The position numbers and the translations under genes were made by a program. The notes under the pieces are model-generated. The model had not been told where the DNA came from and searched no databases. It was given only the letters and a program-made list of their open reading frames with translations. A DNA stretch of 64,000 bases from Planococcus chinensis (GTDB lineage: Bacteria > Bacillota > Bacilli > Bacillales_A > Planococcaceae): NCBI RefSeq assembly GCF_020071995.1, contig NZ_JABWTK010000001.1, positions 310,001-374,000 on the forward strand. Direction: 5' to 3'. Positions 17,805 to 26,444 of the stretch are shown here, piece after piece. Each line of letters begins with the position of its first letter. The stretch's first letter is position 1.

Positions 17805-19322
17805 TTACCACCATTTATGCTGGTCTTTCTGCAGCAGCTCATCTGCAGCTTCGGGACCTGTTGAGCCTGCGCGGTACGTATGCAAAGGCAGCAGGTCTTC
17901 CTGATAGGCCTCCAGCAGCGGCTCGATCCATTCCCATGACAGCTCGACTTCTTTCCAGTGTGCGAAAAACGTTGAATCGCCGAGGATGGCGTCAAACAGC
18001 AGAAGTTCATAGGCTTCCGGCTGGTTTTCCGAGTTGACCGAGAAGTCGATCCACACCGGTTTGAACTGATTGTCGGAAGGCTCTTTCAAATTGACGCGCA
18101 GCGAAATGCTTTCGTTCGGGCTGATTTCCAGCACCAGTAAGTTCGGAGAAGTTCCCGGCAATCGATTGGAATCGACCATCTTGTGTTTGAATTCGACGAC
18201 GATCTGTGTGGACTTCTTGTCCATCCGCTTCCCGGTGCGTATATAAAACGGGATGCCTTCCCAGGATGGATGGTCGATTGCCAGACGCGCCGCAAAATAC
18301 GTGTCATTTTTTGAGGAAGCGTCAACTCCCGGTTCCTCTTTATAGTCGATGACCGGGACGTCGTGGATTTCCCCGGCTTCATACTGGCCGCGGACCACAT
18401 GCTGGTGGGCTTCTTCTTTTGGAATCGGCCGAAGAGACTCGATGATTTCCGTTTTCTTGGCCCGGGTTTTGTTTTCCGCCAGGTTCTCCGGCAGGTAAAG
18501 GGCCGCCATCATGACAAGCTGAAGGAGATGGTTTTGAACCATATCCCGGATTGCCCCGGCTTTATCGTAATAATCAGCCCGCGTTTCCACCCCTACAACT
18601 TCACTTGCTGTAATCTGGACATTGGAAATCAGTTTTTGGTCCAGCAAGGAATCCAGCACGGGGTTCGCCAAGATCAAGGTATTAAGGCTTTGGACCATCG
18701 GTTTCCCCAGGTAGTGGTCGATTCGGTAAATTTCATCTTCGCTGAAGGTTTTCCGCAATTTATCGTTTAATCGTCTAGCCGTTTCCACATTGCTGCCGAA
18801 CGGCTTTTCAATGATCAGGCGTTTCCAGCCTTCGTTTTGGTCCAGGCCGCTTGCGTGGAGGTTGGTCGTGATTACGTCCACTAGACTTGGCGCTACGGAC
18901 AAATAGAACAGCCGATTTTGCGGAATTCCGAGTTCGTTTTCCCGGCTCTCCACCAGTTCCAGCAGCTTCTCGTAAGATTCTTTAATTGTCGCGTCAAAAG
19001 TGAAATAGCGGAATTTTGATAGAAAATCCGGCAGATTTGAAGCTTGGACGCTTCTTCTTGAATAGGCGCGAAGCGCTTTTTCCACATTTGACTGAAAGTC
19101 CTCGTCTGAAATGTATTTTCTCCCCAAACCGATGATGGAGAGTTTGGCAGGCAATTTGCCGTCAAGATATAAATTATAGAGGGCCGGAAACAATTTCCGC
19201 TTCGCCAGGTCGCCCGTTGCGCCAAATAACACAAGGGTCATGTCTTCCATGGACCAATCGTTTTGAAGTTCGACAGAACCATTTTCCGGATTGGATCCTG
19301 TGATGGGACTTTGATTGTTCAT
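17805..19322 (-). CDS. zwf: Glucose-6-phosphate 1-dehydrogenase
   Basis: 505 residues. The NADP motif GATGDLAKRKLFPALYNL is near residue 34, and the active-site signature RIDHYLGKPMVQ is near 200 with the substrate Lys in HYLGK. The YIRTGKRM segment also matches the family. It catalyses the first oxidative pentose phosphate step and supplies NADPH. The start has AGGAGG about 10 bases upstream (19334-19339). The N-terminal 28 residues are a non-conserved, Asn/Ser/Glu-rich extension. It is transcribed in the same direction as gnd. Confidence 0.97.
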   Translation of the reverse strand: MNNQSPITGSNPENGSVELQNDWSMEDMTLVLFGATGDLAKRKLFPALYNLYLDGKLPAKLSIIGLGRKYISDEDFQSNVEKALRAYSRRSVQASNLPDFLSKFRYFTFDATIKESYEKLLELVESRENELGIPQNRLFYLSVAPSLVDVITTNLHASGLDQNEGWKRLIIEKPFGSNVETARRLNDKLRKTFSEDEIYRIDHYLGKPMVQSLNTLILANPVLDSLLDQKLISNVQITASEVVGVETRADYYDKAGAIRDMVQNHLLQLVMMAALYLPENLAENKTRAKKTEIIESLRPIPKEEAHQHVVRGQYEAGEIHDVPVIDYKEEPGVDASSKNDTYFAARLAIDHPSWEGIPFYIRTGKRMDKKSTQIVVEFKHKMVDSNRLPGTSPNLLVLEISPNESISLRVNLKEPSDNQFKPVWIDFSVNSENQPEAYELLLFDAILGDSTFFAHWKEVELSWEWIEPLLEAYQEDLLPLHTYRAGSTGPEAADELLQKDQHKWW

Positions 19323-19529
19323 ACTGTAAATCCTCCTAAATTCATCCTGAATGGATGTAGCAACAGGTTATAGTATAATGATTTATGCGCTCCAATGGTA
19401 GGGAAGGGCTTAAAAAACACGAATGTATTTCGTGCCCCAGGAAATATTTTTCAAATACTCCACTGGACAGTGGGATCCAAAACATGCGAAGGTGTTTATG
19501 CAGCTATCCATAAGGAAAGGGTTGATTTG

Positions 19530-20147
19530 ATGAAAATGTACGATATCACAGGCTCGATTTATGAAGGCATGACCGTCTACAAAGACAAACCGGAGAAACA
19601 GCCGAAACTCAATCGGCAGACAAACGGCTATGTCACGGAAACGCGGTTGGAACTCGATGTCCATACCGGCACCCATATCGATGCACCGCTTCATATGGTG
19701 GAGGAAGGCGAAACATTTGAGTCGGTTGCGTTGGATAAATTGGTGGGGCCATGCAAAGTGCTGGATTTGACTGGAGTGGAGGATCGGGTTTCAAAAGCGG
19801 ACCTGGAAGGGTTTGGCCTCCAGAAGGACGACTTTGTTTTGTTCAAAACAAGAAATTCGTTTGAGGAAGCGTTTGATTTTGGCTTTGTTTTCCTGGCAAA
19901 AGACGGGGCGGAATATCTGGCTGAAATCGGAATCCGCGGCGTCGGCACCGATGCTCTTGGGGTTGAAAGAAGCCAGGAAGGGCATCCGACGCATAAAACA
20001 TTGTTCGGGAACGACATCATTATTATCGAAGGGTTGCGTCTGAAGGACGTTGAGCAAGGCGACTACTTTATGGTTGCGGCTCCGTTGAAATTGATCGGCA
20101 CGGATGCTTCACCGGCCCGGGTCTTGCTGTTTGAAGGACTGAAGTAA
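19530..20147 (+). CDS. Cyclase/kynurenine formamidase family metal hydrolase
   Basis: 205 residues from ATG 19530 (MKMYDITGSIYEGM), with AAGGAAAGG at 19512-19520; the open frame extends upstream to 19395 without family similarity. The family metal/active-site motif HTGTHIDAPLH is present near residue 48, and HPTHKTLFGNDIIIIEG matches the second half. Members hydrolyse N-formylkynurenine or similar amides/lactones using a bound metal. No tryptophan-catabolism neighbours are present, so the substrate is unknown. Confidence 0.88.
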   Translation: MKMYDITGSIYEGMTVYKDKPEKQPKLNRQTNGYVTETRLELDVHTGTHIDAPLHMVEEGETFESVALDKLVGPCKVLDLTGVEDRVSKADLEGFGLQKDDFVLFKTRNSFEEAFDFGFVFLAKDGAEYLAEIGIRGVGTDALGVERSQEGHPTHKTLFGNDIIIIEGLRLKDVEQGDYFMVAAPLKLIGTDASPARVLLFEGLK

Positions 20148-20154
20148 ATGTTTC

Positions 20155-20204
20155 TGTGGATAACCGGAAAAGTTAACTGAAACAGGTTATCCACATGTGC
20201 ATAA
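20155..20204. repeat. Inverted DnaA-box-like pair
   Basis: TGTGGATAACC (20155-20165) and GGTTATCCACA (20185-20195) are exact inverted repeats, and both contain the DnaA consensus TTATCCACA. The right half continues as TTATCCACATGTGCATAA (20187-20204), an 18-base palindrome with one mismatch. It begins 8 bases after the upstream stop codon. Confidence 0.65.
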
Positions 20205-20282
20205 GGCAGATGGACAGGAACAACCAGGGCAAGGATGAAAACGGTGTAAAAGCCGTTTATGCCTGCAACTTTATTAATAAGG

Positions 20283-20315
20283 AAAAGGCACCGCTTGGAG
20301 CGGTGCCTTTTTCGT
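20283..20315. terminator. Bidirectional terminator
   Basis: AAAGGCACCGCT (20284-20295) pairs with AGCGGTGCCTTT (20299-20310) around a 3-base loop. A and T tracts lie on either side, between convergent genes. Confidence 0.85.
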
Positions 20316-20339
20316 TTTTCGGATTTCCCTTCCAGTTGA

Positions 20340-20699
20340 TCAGCTTAGAAAATCTTTTTGGTACCGGACAGCCAGGTAAATGCCGGCGGCGAGGATCGCA
20401 AACGAATATTTAAATAAGAAGAAAACTTGCCACATATAGTCTTTCGGGAAAACGATGTCGCAGAAAATGACGACGCATAAAAGGATAAAAGCACTGTTCA
20501 ACGATATTTGCTTTGTCCGTTCATCCTCATCCCCAATCTTCTTATAAAAAGCGTAGGCCAGGATACAGGCGATAATCAGCAGGATAAAGCCGCTGCCGAT
20601 AAGCATATTCCAATTTCCTGCGGATTGTTCGGCCCAGGATCTTAACGGTTCAAAAATGGCATTGGAAATTTCTGTTGAATTAGTTGTCAACTTGGTCAC
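20340..20699 (-). CDS. Small membrane protein paired with XRE regulator
   Basis: 119 residues with three hydrophobic segments (about 33-52, 68-86 and 90-110). A short polar loop GDEDERTKQISLNS lies between the first two, as in DUF2178-like membrane proteins that are commonly encoded with small XRE regulators. It overlaps the end of the regulator gene by 20 bases, so expression is coupled. Role unknown; no signal peptide or catalytic residues are visible. Confidence 0.75.
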   Translation of the reverse strand: MTKLTTNSTEISNAIFEPLRSWAEQSAGNWNMLIGSGFILLIIACILAYAFYKKIGDEDERTKQISLNSAFILLCVVIFCDIVFPKDYMWQVFFLFKYSFAILAAGIYLAVRYQKDFLS

Positions 20700-20919
20700 T
20701 TCCTTTCACATAAGTAAAAATGTCATTTACATCAACTTCGAAAAAATCGGCGATCCGAAATGCCAATAGGAGAGTCGGAACATAATTTCCTTTTTCCATG
20801 ACGAAGATGGTTTGTTTGGAAACTCCGACTTTTTCTGCTAATTCCTGCTGAGACATTCTGGCAAGTACTCGATATTCATACACTTTATTTGAAATCGAAT
20901 CCCCAAAATTCTTCTTCAT
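20680..20919 (-). CDS. XRE-family (Cro/CI-like) transcriptional regulator
   Basis: 79 residues. A single helix-turn-helix domain is present (MSQQELAEKVGVSKQTIFVMEKGNY), of the short YozG/YvaO type. ATG 20919 is favoured over upstream in-frame GTG 20928 and ATG 20925, because AGAGGTG sits at the right distance. The AT-rich leader contains repeated AAAGTAAA units (20960-20995) that could be its own operator. It is probably autoregulatory and controls the overlapping membrane-protein gene. Confidence 0.85.
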   Translation of the reverse strand: MKKNFGDSISNKVYEYRVLARMSQQELAEKVGVSKQTIFVMEKGNYVPTLLLAFRIADFFEVDVNDIFTYVKGSDQVDN

Positions 20920-21041
20920 AACCATCACCTCTTAATAAGAATATAAATTAATTTGTTATAAAAGTAAAGTAAACTTATATTTTTTTAAAGTAAAATATAT
21001 TTTATGCCAGATTGGTTCAGGTGATTGTTGCTTGAAATAAT

Positions 21042-21076
21042 AAAAATGCTTACGGGATATGCCCATAAGCATTTTT
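21042..21076 (-). terminator. Terminator after SDR gene
   Basis: AAAAATGCTTAcGGG pairs with CCCaTAAGCATTTTT around ATATG, with a T run on the minus strand. Confidence 0.8.
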
Positions 21077-21131
21077 ACGTTGTCGCATTTTAGTTGTGAA
21101 CCTTCTAGTGCCATTCCCGTAAATCCAGGCA

Positions 21132-21905
21132 TCAACTCTGAAACTTTCCGACCGAAAAACCGCCATCAACGGGGAGCGTAACGCCGTTGATCTGGCCGGC
21201 CAAGTCCGAACAAAGGAACACTGTGGCGTTCCCTAAATCGTTTGGCGTCACCAGCTTGCCGGAAGGGAGTGTGGCCTTGATGGCTTTTGCCTGTTCCGGT
21301 GCGGCAGCGAACCAGTTTTCGACGTCAGGCGTTGCGGTGAGGCCAGGGCAGATGGCGTTCACGCGGATGCCGTGCTTGCTGTATTCAAGCGCTGCCGTTT
21401 TCGTCATGCCGTTGATGCCGAATTTCGACGCGACGTAGTCGATCATGTTCTGCACACCTTCAAGCCCGGCACCGGAGGAGGTGTTGACGATGGCGCCGCC
21501 GCCCGTCTTCAGCATGGCCCGCACTTCATGCTTCATCGAATAATAAGTGCCGTACAGATTCGTTTTGATGACCCGGTCAAAGTCGGCGCTGTCGGATTCC
21601 GCAATAGGAGCGACTTTCGCCGTGATCCCAGCGTTGTTATGGGCGAAATCCAAACGGCCGAATTCAGCCACTGTTGCATCGACCAACGCTTTCACATCGT
21701 CTTCTTCCGATACGTCGCAGCGGAAGAAGGCTGCGGTGCCGCCCGCTTGTTGAATCAGGCGCACCGTTTCTATGCCGCTGTCCTCATTTTTGTCCGAGAC
21801 CATCACTTTTGCGCCTGCCTGTGCAAATGCCAGCGCACTGCCGCGTCCGATGCCGGATCCCGCTCCTGTCACCAATCCCGCTTTGCCTTCCATCAATTTA
21901 TCCAC
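21132..21905 (-). CDS. Short-chain dehydrogenase/reductase (SDR)
   Basis: 257 residues, classical SDR: cofactor motif TGAGSGIG, NNAG, catalytic Ser in IVNTSSGAG and YVASK (YxxxK), with ICPG downstream. Asp in VMVSDKNE at the end of strand 2 suggests NAD preference. The start is GTG 21905 with GAAGGAGGG 6-7 bases upstream. It is a single gene; the substrate cannot be assigned. Confidence 0.92.
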   Translation of the reverse strand: MDKLMEGKAGLVTGAGSGIGRGSALAFAQAGAKVMVSDKNEDSGIETVRLIQQAGGTAAFFRCDVSEEDDVKALVDATVAEFGRLDFAHNNAGITAKVAPIAESDSADFDRVIKTNLYGTYYSMKHEVRAMLKTGGGAIVNTSSGAGLEGVQNMIDYVASKFGINGMTKTAALEYSKHGIRVNAICPGLTATPDVENWFAAAPEQAKAIKATLPSGKLVTPNDLGNATVFLCSDLAGQINGVTLPVDGGFSVGKFQS

Positions 21906-22303
21906 TCTAATCCCTCCTTCTGGTTTTAACGCTTATGTATGTTCATGATAGTTCGAGGTGAAATCAATGAAAAACACATTTTGAAAAATTCAACCGGATA
22001 ATGTCGATCCATTTGAAGCTTCTTTTTCTGTTTTTCCTTTGCAGGGGCTGGAAAAGATCAACGATGGAAGTACATTTTTTAATGAAGCCTCTAGCGAGCT
22101 GAAGTAGTTTCTCAAATATAATGAATTTATCAAAATAATCAGATAATTATAGTATACTGGAAAGAAACTGGTTTTTACATAGAAGCAGCCTCTCTGGAAC
22201 AACGGATGCAGTCTGAAATTTTTAAAATACGGACGGCATAAGACGGAGGTGAAAGTTTAAGTTGCAAAGGAGCAAGAAAAATTTAAGGAAGGGAGAAGTT
22301 AAC
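21906..22303. other. Intergenic region without a convincing gene
   Basis: Divergent promoter space between the SDR and the lipoprotein. A minus-strand frame at 21990-22202 has no good ribosome binding site and is not credited. A TATACT box at about 22153-22158 is a possible -10 for the lipoprotein gene, without a good -35. Confidence 0.4.
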
Positions 22304-23161
22304 GTGTCTAAACAGCATAGCAATTTCCTTGCAGTTGCATTGTTGGTTTTATTGCTGGGGGCATGCGGACCGGAACAGGAAACGTCGACTGCCGAAAATG
22401 CCGGACAGCAAACGGAGGGAGAAAGCGGGGAGCTTGAAATGATGGAACTGCCAAAAGCGCCGGCAGCGGGACCTGGAGAATCAGTGGACTATGGTTATAC
22501 GGCGGATAAAAGCAGTGCAGCCATGACCAGCTTTCTTGATCTGGTTATCAATAATGTCCATAACTTGTGGGCGGAGTTGATGGTTCAGGGAGGCCACAAT
22601 ATGCCGGTTGTCGATTACAGCCTGCCGTATGCCGGTGAAACGGAAACAAGCAGTTGCGTCTCTACGGGGACTACCGGTCCGGAAGATGCCTTCTATTGTG
22701 CAGAGGACGATGCGATCGTTTTTGCGAATGAGCTGGCGATGGAAATCTGGGAAAGCTTAGTGGCATTGAATGAGGATCCGGAAGCCGGCGCTGCCGCTGG
22801 AAATTTTGCAGTAGCGGCTGCCATGGCTCATGTGTACGCCCATTCGCTGCAGGGCGAATGGGGGTGGCTGTCCTCTCAAGCGGATCAGGAAAGGCTGGTG
22901 CCCGTTAAAAGGACGGAACTGAATGCGGATTGTCTGACCGGCGTATGGGCTTACTCGGCTTATGACCCTGAATTGTTGGAGCCGGTTGTCGTTGAACAAG
23001 CAATGGAGACTTTATCCGGTGCCGGTCAATTTGAAGGGATCGGTGACGAGGACCATGGCACGCCAGCCGAGCGAACGGCCGCGTTCATGGCCGGTTTTGA
23101 AAGCGGAATGCCCAGCAGCTGTGATCCGTATGTTCTTAGCGATGATGCAGCGGAACAGTGA
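22304..23161 (+). CDS. YpfJ-like metallopeptidase-fold lipoprotein lacking the catalytic Glu
   Basis: 285 residues from GTG 22304 (AAGGAAGGGAG at 22285-22295). A lipoprotein signal ends in LLLGAC, with Cys21 as the lipid anchor, followed by a Glu/Thr-rich linker. The rest follows the neutral zinc metallopeptidase (YpfJ) pattern: SSCVSTGTTGPEDAFYCAEDD, AAGNFAVAAAMAHVYAHSLQ, RTELNADCLTGVWA, and HGTPAERTAAFMAGFESG ending in CD. The HExxH zinc/catalytic motif reads HVYAH (176-180). Both His and the third-ligand Glu (ELNADC) remain but the general-base Glu is Val, so proteolysis is unlikely. It may bind zinc or a partner on the outer membrane face. A TTG start at 22262 is less likely. Confidence 0.8.
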   Translation: MSKQHSNFLAVALLVLLLGACGPEQETSTAENAGQQTEGESGELEMMELPKAPAAGPGESVDYGYTADKSSAAMTSFLDLVINNVHNLWAELMVQGGHNMPVVDYSLPYAGETETSSCVSTGTTGPEDAFYCAEDDAIVFANELAMEIWESLVALNEDPEAGAAAGNFAVAAAMAHVYAHSLQGEWGWLSSQADQERLVPVKRTELNADCLTGVWAYSAYDPELLEPVVVEQAMETLSGAGQFEGIGDEDHGTPAERTAAFMAGFESGMPSSCDPYVLSDDAAEQ

Positions 23162-23245
23162 AGAGAACGTTTGGCTGCTGTTTTGAAGAAGCGGGAGCAC
23201 ATACAGGATTTATTGATAAATCTCAGCGCCAGTCACTTATACGAA

Positions 23246-23273
23246 AAGGAGCTCACAAGTATGTGAGCTCCTT
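23246..23273. terminator. Hairpin between convergent genes
   Basis: Perfect 12-bp stem AAGGAGCTCACA/TGTGAGCTCCTT around AGTA. U runs are weak on both sides. Confidence 0.65.
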
Positions 23274-23290
23274 ACTGATTTGTCCTGCTT

Positions 23291-23905
23291 TTATTTTGCC
23301 GGCAAATCCTTCCGGTTGACCCACATCACGAGCACCGGCCCGAGAATCGGAATCCACGCCAAGCCTTTAGCTTTCGCGTTAGGGAAGTAGCGGTATGTAG
23401 CGTAGACGGACAAGCCCCACAGCACAAACCAGTCGACGGTCATGACAGACACGAGGCCGGAAGCGAAGTAGGCGTCCCGGTAAGCTGCGAGCGAGAACCC
23501 TTGCAGCAGGGTCAACAGATTGCCGATCCACATCACCATCAGGACGATGAGCCAGAAGCGCGAAGACAGGAAACGCACAAGCCAGCCCGGTATGCGGATG
23601 CGGGCCCGGTTTTTCGCCGGCCGGTCGCCGAATGCGAAATAAGGCAGCAGCGAGAATGCACCGGTCCCGAGCGACAGAAGAGCGAATGGCCATGCCGGCC
23701 ACTTCTGCCGGTCGTGCAAGAGAAGAATAGTTAGAAAGACGAGCGGAAACAGGCCGAGCGAATTGAAGACTGCGAATACGAGCGGATCGATGCCGCCCCA
23801 ATCGCCGCTCAGGATTTTTGAAAATACGGGATCCGGACTTTCGCCGGGCGGGGCCAAGAACATGGCATAGCCGATCAGGAGAAGCCAGATAATGAGGAAA
23901 ATCAT
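23291..23905 (-). CDS. Multi-pass membrane protein of unknown function
   Basis: 204 residues from ATG 23905, with AAGGAG 8 bases upstream. About five hydrophobic helices are visible (residues about 2-18, 45-66, 72-90, 112-135 and 150-170), with a C-terminal short hydrophobic stretch AWIPILGPVLVMWVNRKDLP. I do not recognise the family. No transport, enzyme or receptor motif stands out. Confidence 0.7.
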   Translation of the reverse strand: MIFLIIWLLLIGYAMFLAPPGESPDPVFSKILSGDWGGIDPLVFAVFNSLGLFPLVFLTILLLHDRQKWPAWPFALLSLGTGAFSLLPYFAFGDRPAKNRARIRIPGWLVRFLSSRFWLIVLMVMWIGNLLTLLQGFSLAAYRDAYFASGLVSVMTVDWFVLWGLSVYATYRYFPNAKAKGLAWIPILGPVLVMWVNRKDLPAK

Positions 23906-23978
23906 GTCATCACTCCTTTTTTTCATCATACAGGAAGTGGGGGAGCGAAGGAATTTATTCACTTTTAATACATTGGAG

Positions 23979-24025
23979 TGTGGATAAAGAAGATTTCTTT
24001 AGAAGACTTGTCCACATGTGGACAA
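23979..24025. repeat. DnaA-box-like palindrome
   Basis: TGTGGATAA (23979-23987) is followed by the perfect 18-base palindrome TTGTCCACATGTGGACAA (24008-24025). The latter is a two-base variant of the palindrome at 33143. It is intergenic, between two minus-strand genes. Confidence 0.6.
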
Positions 24026-24041
24026 AAAGAGAAGGAATTGC

Positions 24042-24068
24042 AAAAAGCCGCATCCATAAATACGGCTA
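24042..24068 (-). terminator. Terminator after msmX
   Basis: On the minus strand AGCCG and CGGCT pair around a 12-base loop and are followed by TTTTT. It lies 30 bases beyond the msmX stop. Confidence 0.6.
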
Positions 24069-24097
24069 GTGGAAAAATGTATATACCCGGCCCCTTT

Positions 24098-25195
24098 TTA
24101 CTTGATCCGCAGTTCCGTTTCCTTATCAAAGAAATGCACTTTCTCCATATCGAATGCCATATCAAGGGTTTGTCCAGCTTCGACGTTAAAGCGTGCATCG
24201 ACACGGGCAACAATATCTTGTCCGTTCAATTTCGAGTACAGGATAATTTCCGCGCCCATCAACTCCGCGACATCGACACCTGCCTGAATTTTTGTCTGCG
24301 GGGAATGCTGGATAAAGAGCGGTTCATCGTGGATGTCTTCTGGACGGATGCCGAGTACAACTTCTTTGCTGTCATATCCTTGTTCACGCAGAACCGCGAG
24401 TTTGCTTTCCGGCACTTTCACTTGGACATCGCCCATCACGAACTTTTCGCCAACGAGGCGCCCATTTAGAAAATTCATGGACGGCGAGCCGAGGAAACCG
24501 CCGACAAACATATTGTTTGGCTCGTCATACACTTCTTTTGGTGTGCCGACCTGCTGAATCAGCCCGTCTTTCATGACGACAAGGCGTGTTGCCATGGTCA
24601 TGGCTTCCGTCTGATCATGCGTCACGTAAATCGTTGTCGTCTGTAGCCGGCGATGCAGTTTCTGGATTTCCGCACGCATCTGGACGCGGAGTTTGGCGTC
24701 CAGGTTCGACAGCGGCTCATCCATCAGGAATACTTCGGCGTCTCGGACGATGGCACGTCCTAATGCCACACGTTGGCGCTGGCCGCCGGACAGTGCCTTC
24801 GGTTTGCGGTAGAGGTAATCGTCAAGCCCGAGAATCTTGGCGGCGTTGTCGACACGTTCTTTGATTTCGTCTTTTTTGAATTTGCGCAGCTTCAAGCCGA
24901 ATGCCATATTGTCGTAGACGTTCATATGCGGATACAAGGCATAGTTCTGGAATACCATCGCAATGTCGCGGTCTTTCGGCGACACGTCGTTCACCCGTTT
25001 TTCGCCGATATACAAATCGCCTTCGGAAATGTCTTCAAGTCCTGCAATCATCCGCAGCGTCGTTGATTTCCCGCAGCCTGACGGCCCGACGAGCACGAGA
25101 AATTCCTTATCCCGGATCTCCAGGTTGAAGTCTTGTACGGACACCACACCTTTATCGTATACCTTCTTAATATTCGTCAAATTCAATCCTGCCAT
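24098..25195 (-). CDS. msmX: Shared sugar ABC transporter ATPase (MsmX/UgpC family)
   Basis: 365 residues, the same length as Bacillus MsmX. Walker A GPSGCGKST, Q-loop VFQNYALYPH, ABC signature LSGGQRQR, Walker B VFLMDEPLSNLDAKL, H-loop VTHDQ. The C-terminal TOBE/OB region carries VLGIRPEDI. This ATPase energises several carbohydrate importers that lack their own. The divergent frl operon has a binding protein and two permeases but no ATPase, so this gene is its natural partner. Purine-rich ribosome binding site AGGGGAT lies before ATG 25195. Confidence 0.95.
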   Translation of the reverse strand: MAGLNLTNIKKVYDKGVVSVQDFNLEIRDKEFLVLVGPSGCGKSTTLRMIAGLEDISEGDLYIGEKRVNDVSPKDRDIAMVFQNYALYPHMNVYDNMAFGLKLRKFKKDEIKERVDNAAKILGLDDYLYRKPKALSGGQRQRVALGRAIVRDAEVFLMDEPLSNLDAKLRVQMRAEIQKLHRRLQTTTIYVTHDQTEAMTMATRLVVMKDGLIQQVGTPKEVYDEPNNMFVGGFLGSPSMNFLNGRLVGEKFVMGDVQVKVPESKLAVLREQGYDSKEVVLGIRPEDIHDEPLFIQHSPQTKIQAGVDVAELMGAEIILYSKLNGQDIVARVDARFNVEAGQTLDMAFDMEKVHFFDKETELRIK

Positions 25196-25311
25196 TCCAA
25201 TCCCCTCCAGATTCTTTCAGTGATTTGATGATAAAACACACAATACTACAGCACCGTCCATTTGGTTATGGCAAACATGCACAAAGATCCGGTACCTTTT
25301 TTGTGCATTTT

Positions 25312-26211
25312 TTATGCCTCAGGTTCTTTTGACAGTATGCTGGCACAATAAGCGACAAGTGCACCGTTGAAATCTTTAAGCGAAATGCCGGTGATTTCTT
25401 GGAATTTGTTCAAGCGATACTGCAATGTATTGCGGTGGATGTAGAGCTTTTTCGATGCGACGGAAGCATTAAATCCGTTTTCGAAAAAGGTGCGCACCGT
25501 CTCCAGAATTTCCTGGTCGTAACTAAGCGGTGTGAGCACTTCTTTAACTAGGATTTCTTTCATATCACTGGGCATTTGCTCAATTAAATGCAGCGGAAAA
25601 AGATTCTCCATTGTATAGATGTGCTCCGCACTTCCGTTCGCCAGCGATTTTCGGAACCATTCTTTTTCTGTTGCGAAGTGGGCAGGAAAGCGGGAGTCGG
25701 CAGGCTGGAATTTGCCGATATACATTTTCGCCTTGATATAGAAATCACTTTCCAAAGCGCTCATATAAGAAGAAAAACTTTCCGGCTCGTGAGCTGCACA
25801 CGTTTTTACTTCAATCAATAAAGCTTCATGTGGAGATGCGAACACCAGCTGCACGGCTTTTCCAAAAAATGCGCAGCTTGCTTCTTGAAGTTCCGTTTGT
25901 TCTATCAATTGCTCGCCGAAGTACAATTGGATGATCCGGATGTCTGTTTTGAAAGGCACTGGCGGTTCTCCGTCGCTCTCCAAGTAAGACAGCCATCTTC
26001 TTGAGACGGAAGGAGCGTCCGCTTCCGGTCTTATTTCCGTGAACAGCATAGTTAATAGAGCGTAGTCACGTGTGCTGACATCTTTTTTATGGATTTTGAA
26101 CCAACGGCCTTTTTCGGCTTGCTGGAAAACGTAAAATCCTTGCACCGGTTTTGCTGGATATTCCGTGAACATTTCACAAGAAGGAAATAGAGAGAACAAT
26201 TCTTTTTCCAT
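25312..26211 (-). CDS. PucR-family transcriptional regulator (YxkF-like)
   Basis: 299 residues from ATG 26211, with AGAGAGGTG just upstream (the GTG at 26220 is part of that site). The C-terminal PucR helix-turn-helix is clear: FFENGFNASVASKKLYIHRN followed by TLQYRLNKFQEITG. The N-terminal two thirds is a variable sensory region. In Bacillus subtilis a PucR-type gene (yxkF) also neighbours msmX. It may regulate msmX, read in the same direction, or respond to amine/sugar signals. Confidence 0.85.
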   Translation of the reverse strand: MEKELFSLFPSCEMFTEYPAKPVQGFYVFQQAEKGRWFKIHKKDVSTRDYALLTMLFTEIRPEADAPSVSRRWLSYLESDGEPPVPFKTDIRIIQLYFGEQLIEQTELQEASCAFFGKAVQLVFASPHEALLIEVKTCAAHEPESFSSYMSALESDFYIKAKMYIGKFQPADSRFPAHFATEKEWFRKSLANGSAEHIYTMENLFPLHLIEQMPSDMKEILVKEVLTPLSYDQEILETVRTFFENGFNASVASKKLYIHRNTLQYRLNKFQEITGISLKDFNGALVAYCASILSKEPEA

Positions 26212-26365
26212 ATTGAACACCTCTCTTTATTGGAGTTATAGGCATTTCTTTTCTTATACATCTATATTTAAGAAACTGTACTGCGGTAAAAAGCCGGTAA
26301 ATCTACAGGAAGCGCTCTGTCACATTTGCTCGAAAAAATAAAATAAATTAAATTATCAAATTATA

Positions 26366-26395
26366 TTGACTATTTAAAATACTATAGCATATAAT
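26366..26395 (+). promoter_or_regulatory. Sigma-A promoter of the frl operon
   Basis: TTGACT (26366-26371), an 18-base spacer, and TATAAT (26390-26395). A weak cre-like match (GGAAGCGCTCTG, near 26309) lies upstream and is not claimed as functional. Confidence 0.7.
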
Positions 26396-26404
26396 ACTCA
26401 ATAA

Positions 26405-26426
26405 TATAACGTCATATGACGTTATA
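26405..26426 (+). promoter_or_regulatory. Probable FrlR operator (22-bp perfect palindrome)
   Basis: Two perfect 11-base half-sites, TATAACGTCAT and its complement ATGACGTTATA, start 10 bases after the -10 box and so cover the transcription start region. Position and symmetry fit repression by the GntR/UTRA regulator encoded at 31597. It was not noticed elsewhere in the window. Confidence 0.7.
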
Positions 26427-26444
26427 AATTTTGGAGGTGTTGAA

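Noticed and set aside
20155-20204. Replication origin suggested by DnaA boxes
   Set aside because: Only two or three boxes, no dnaA/dnaN genes, no AT-rich unwinding element; similar palindromes occur at two other sites, so a dispersed motif is a better reading.
26303-26322. cre-like sequence (GGAAGCGCTCTG) upstream of frl
   Set aside because: Matches the core AAGCG but lacks the flanking TG...CA symmetry; not strong enough to call catabolite control.
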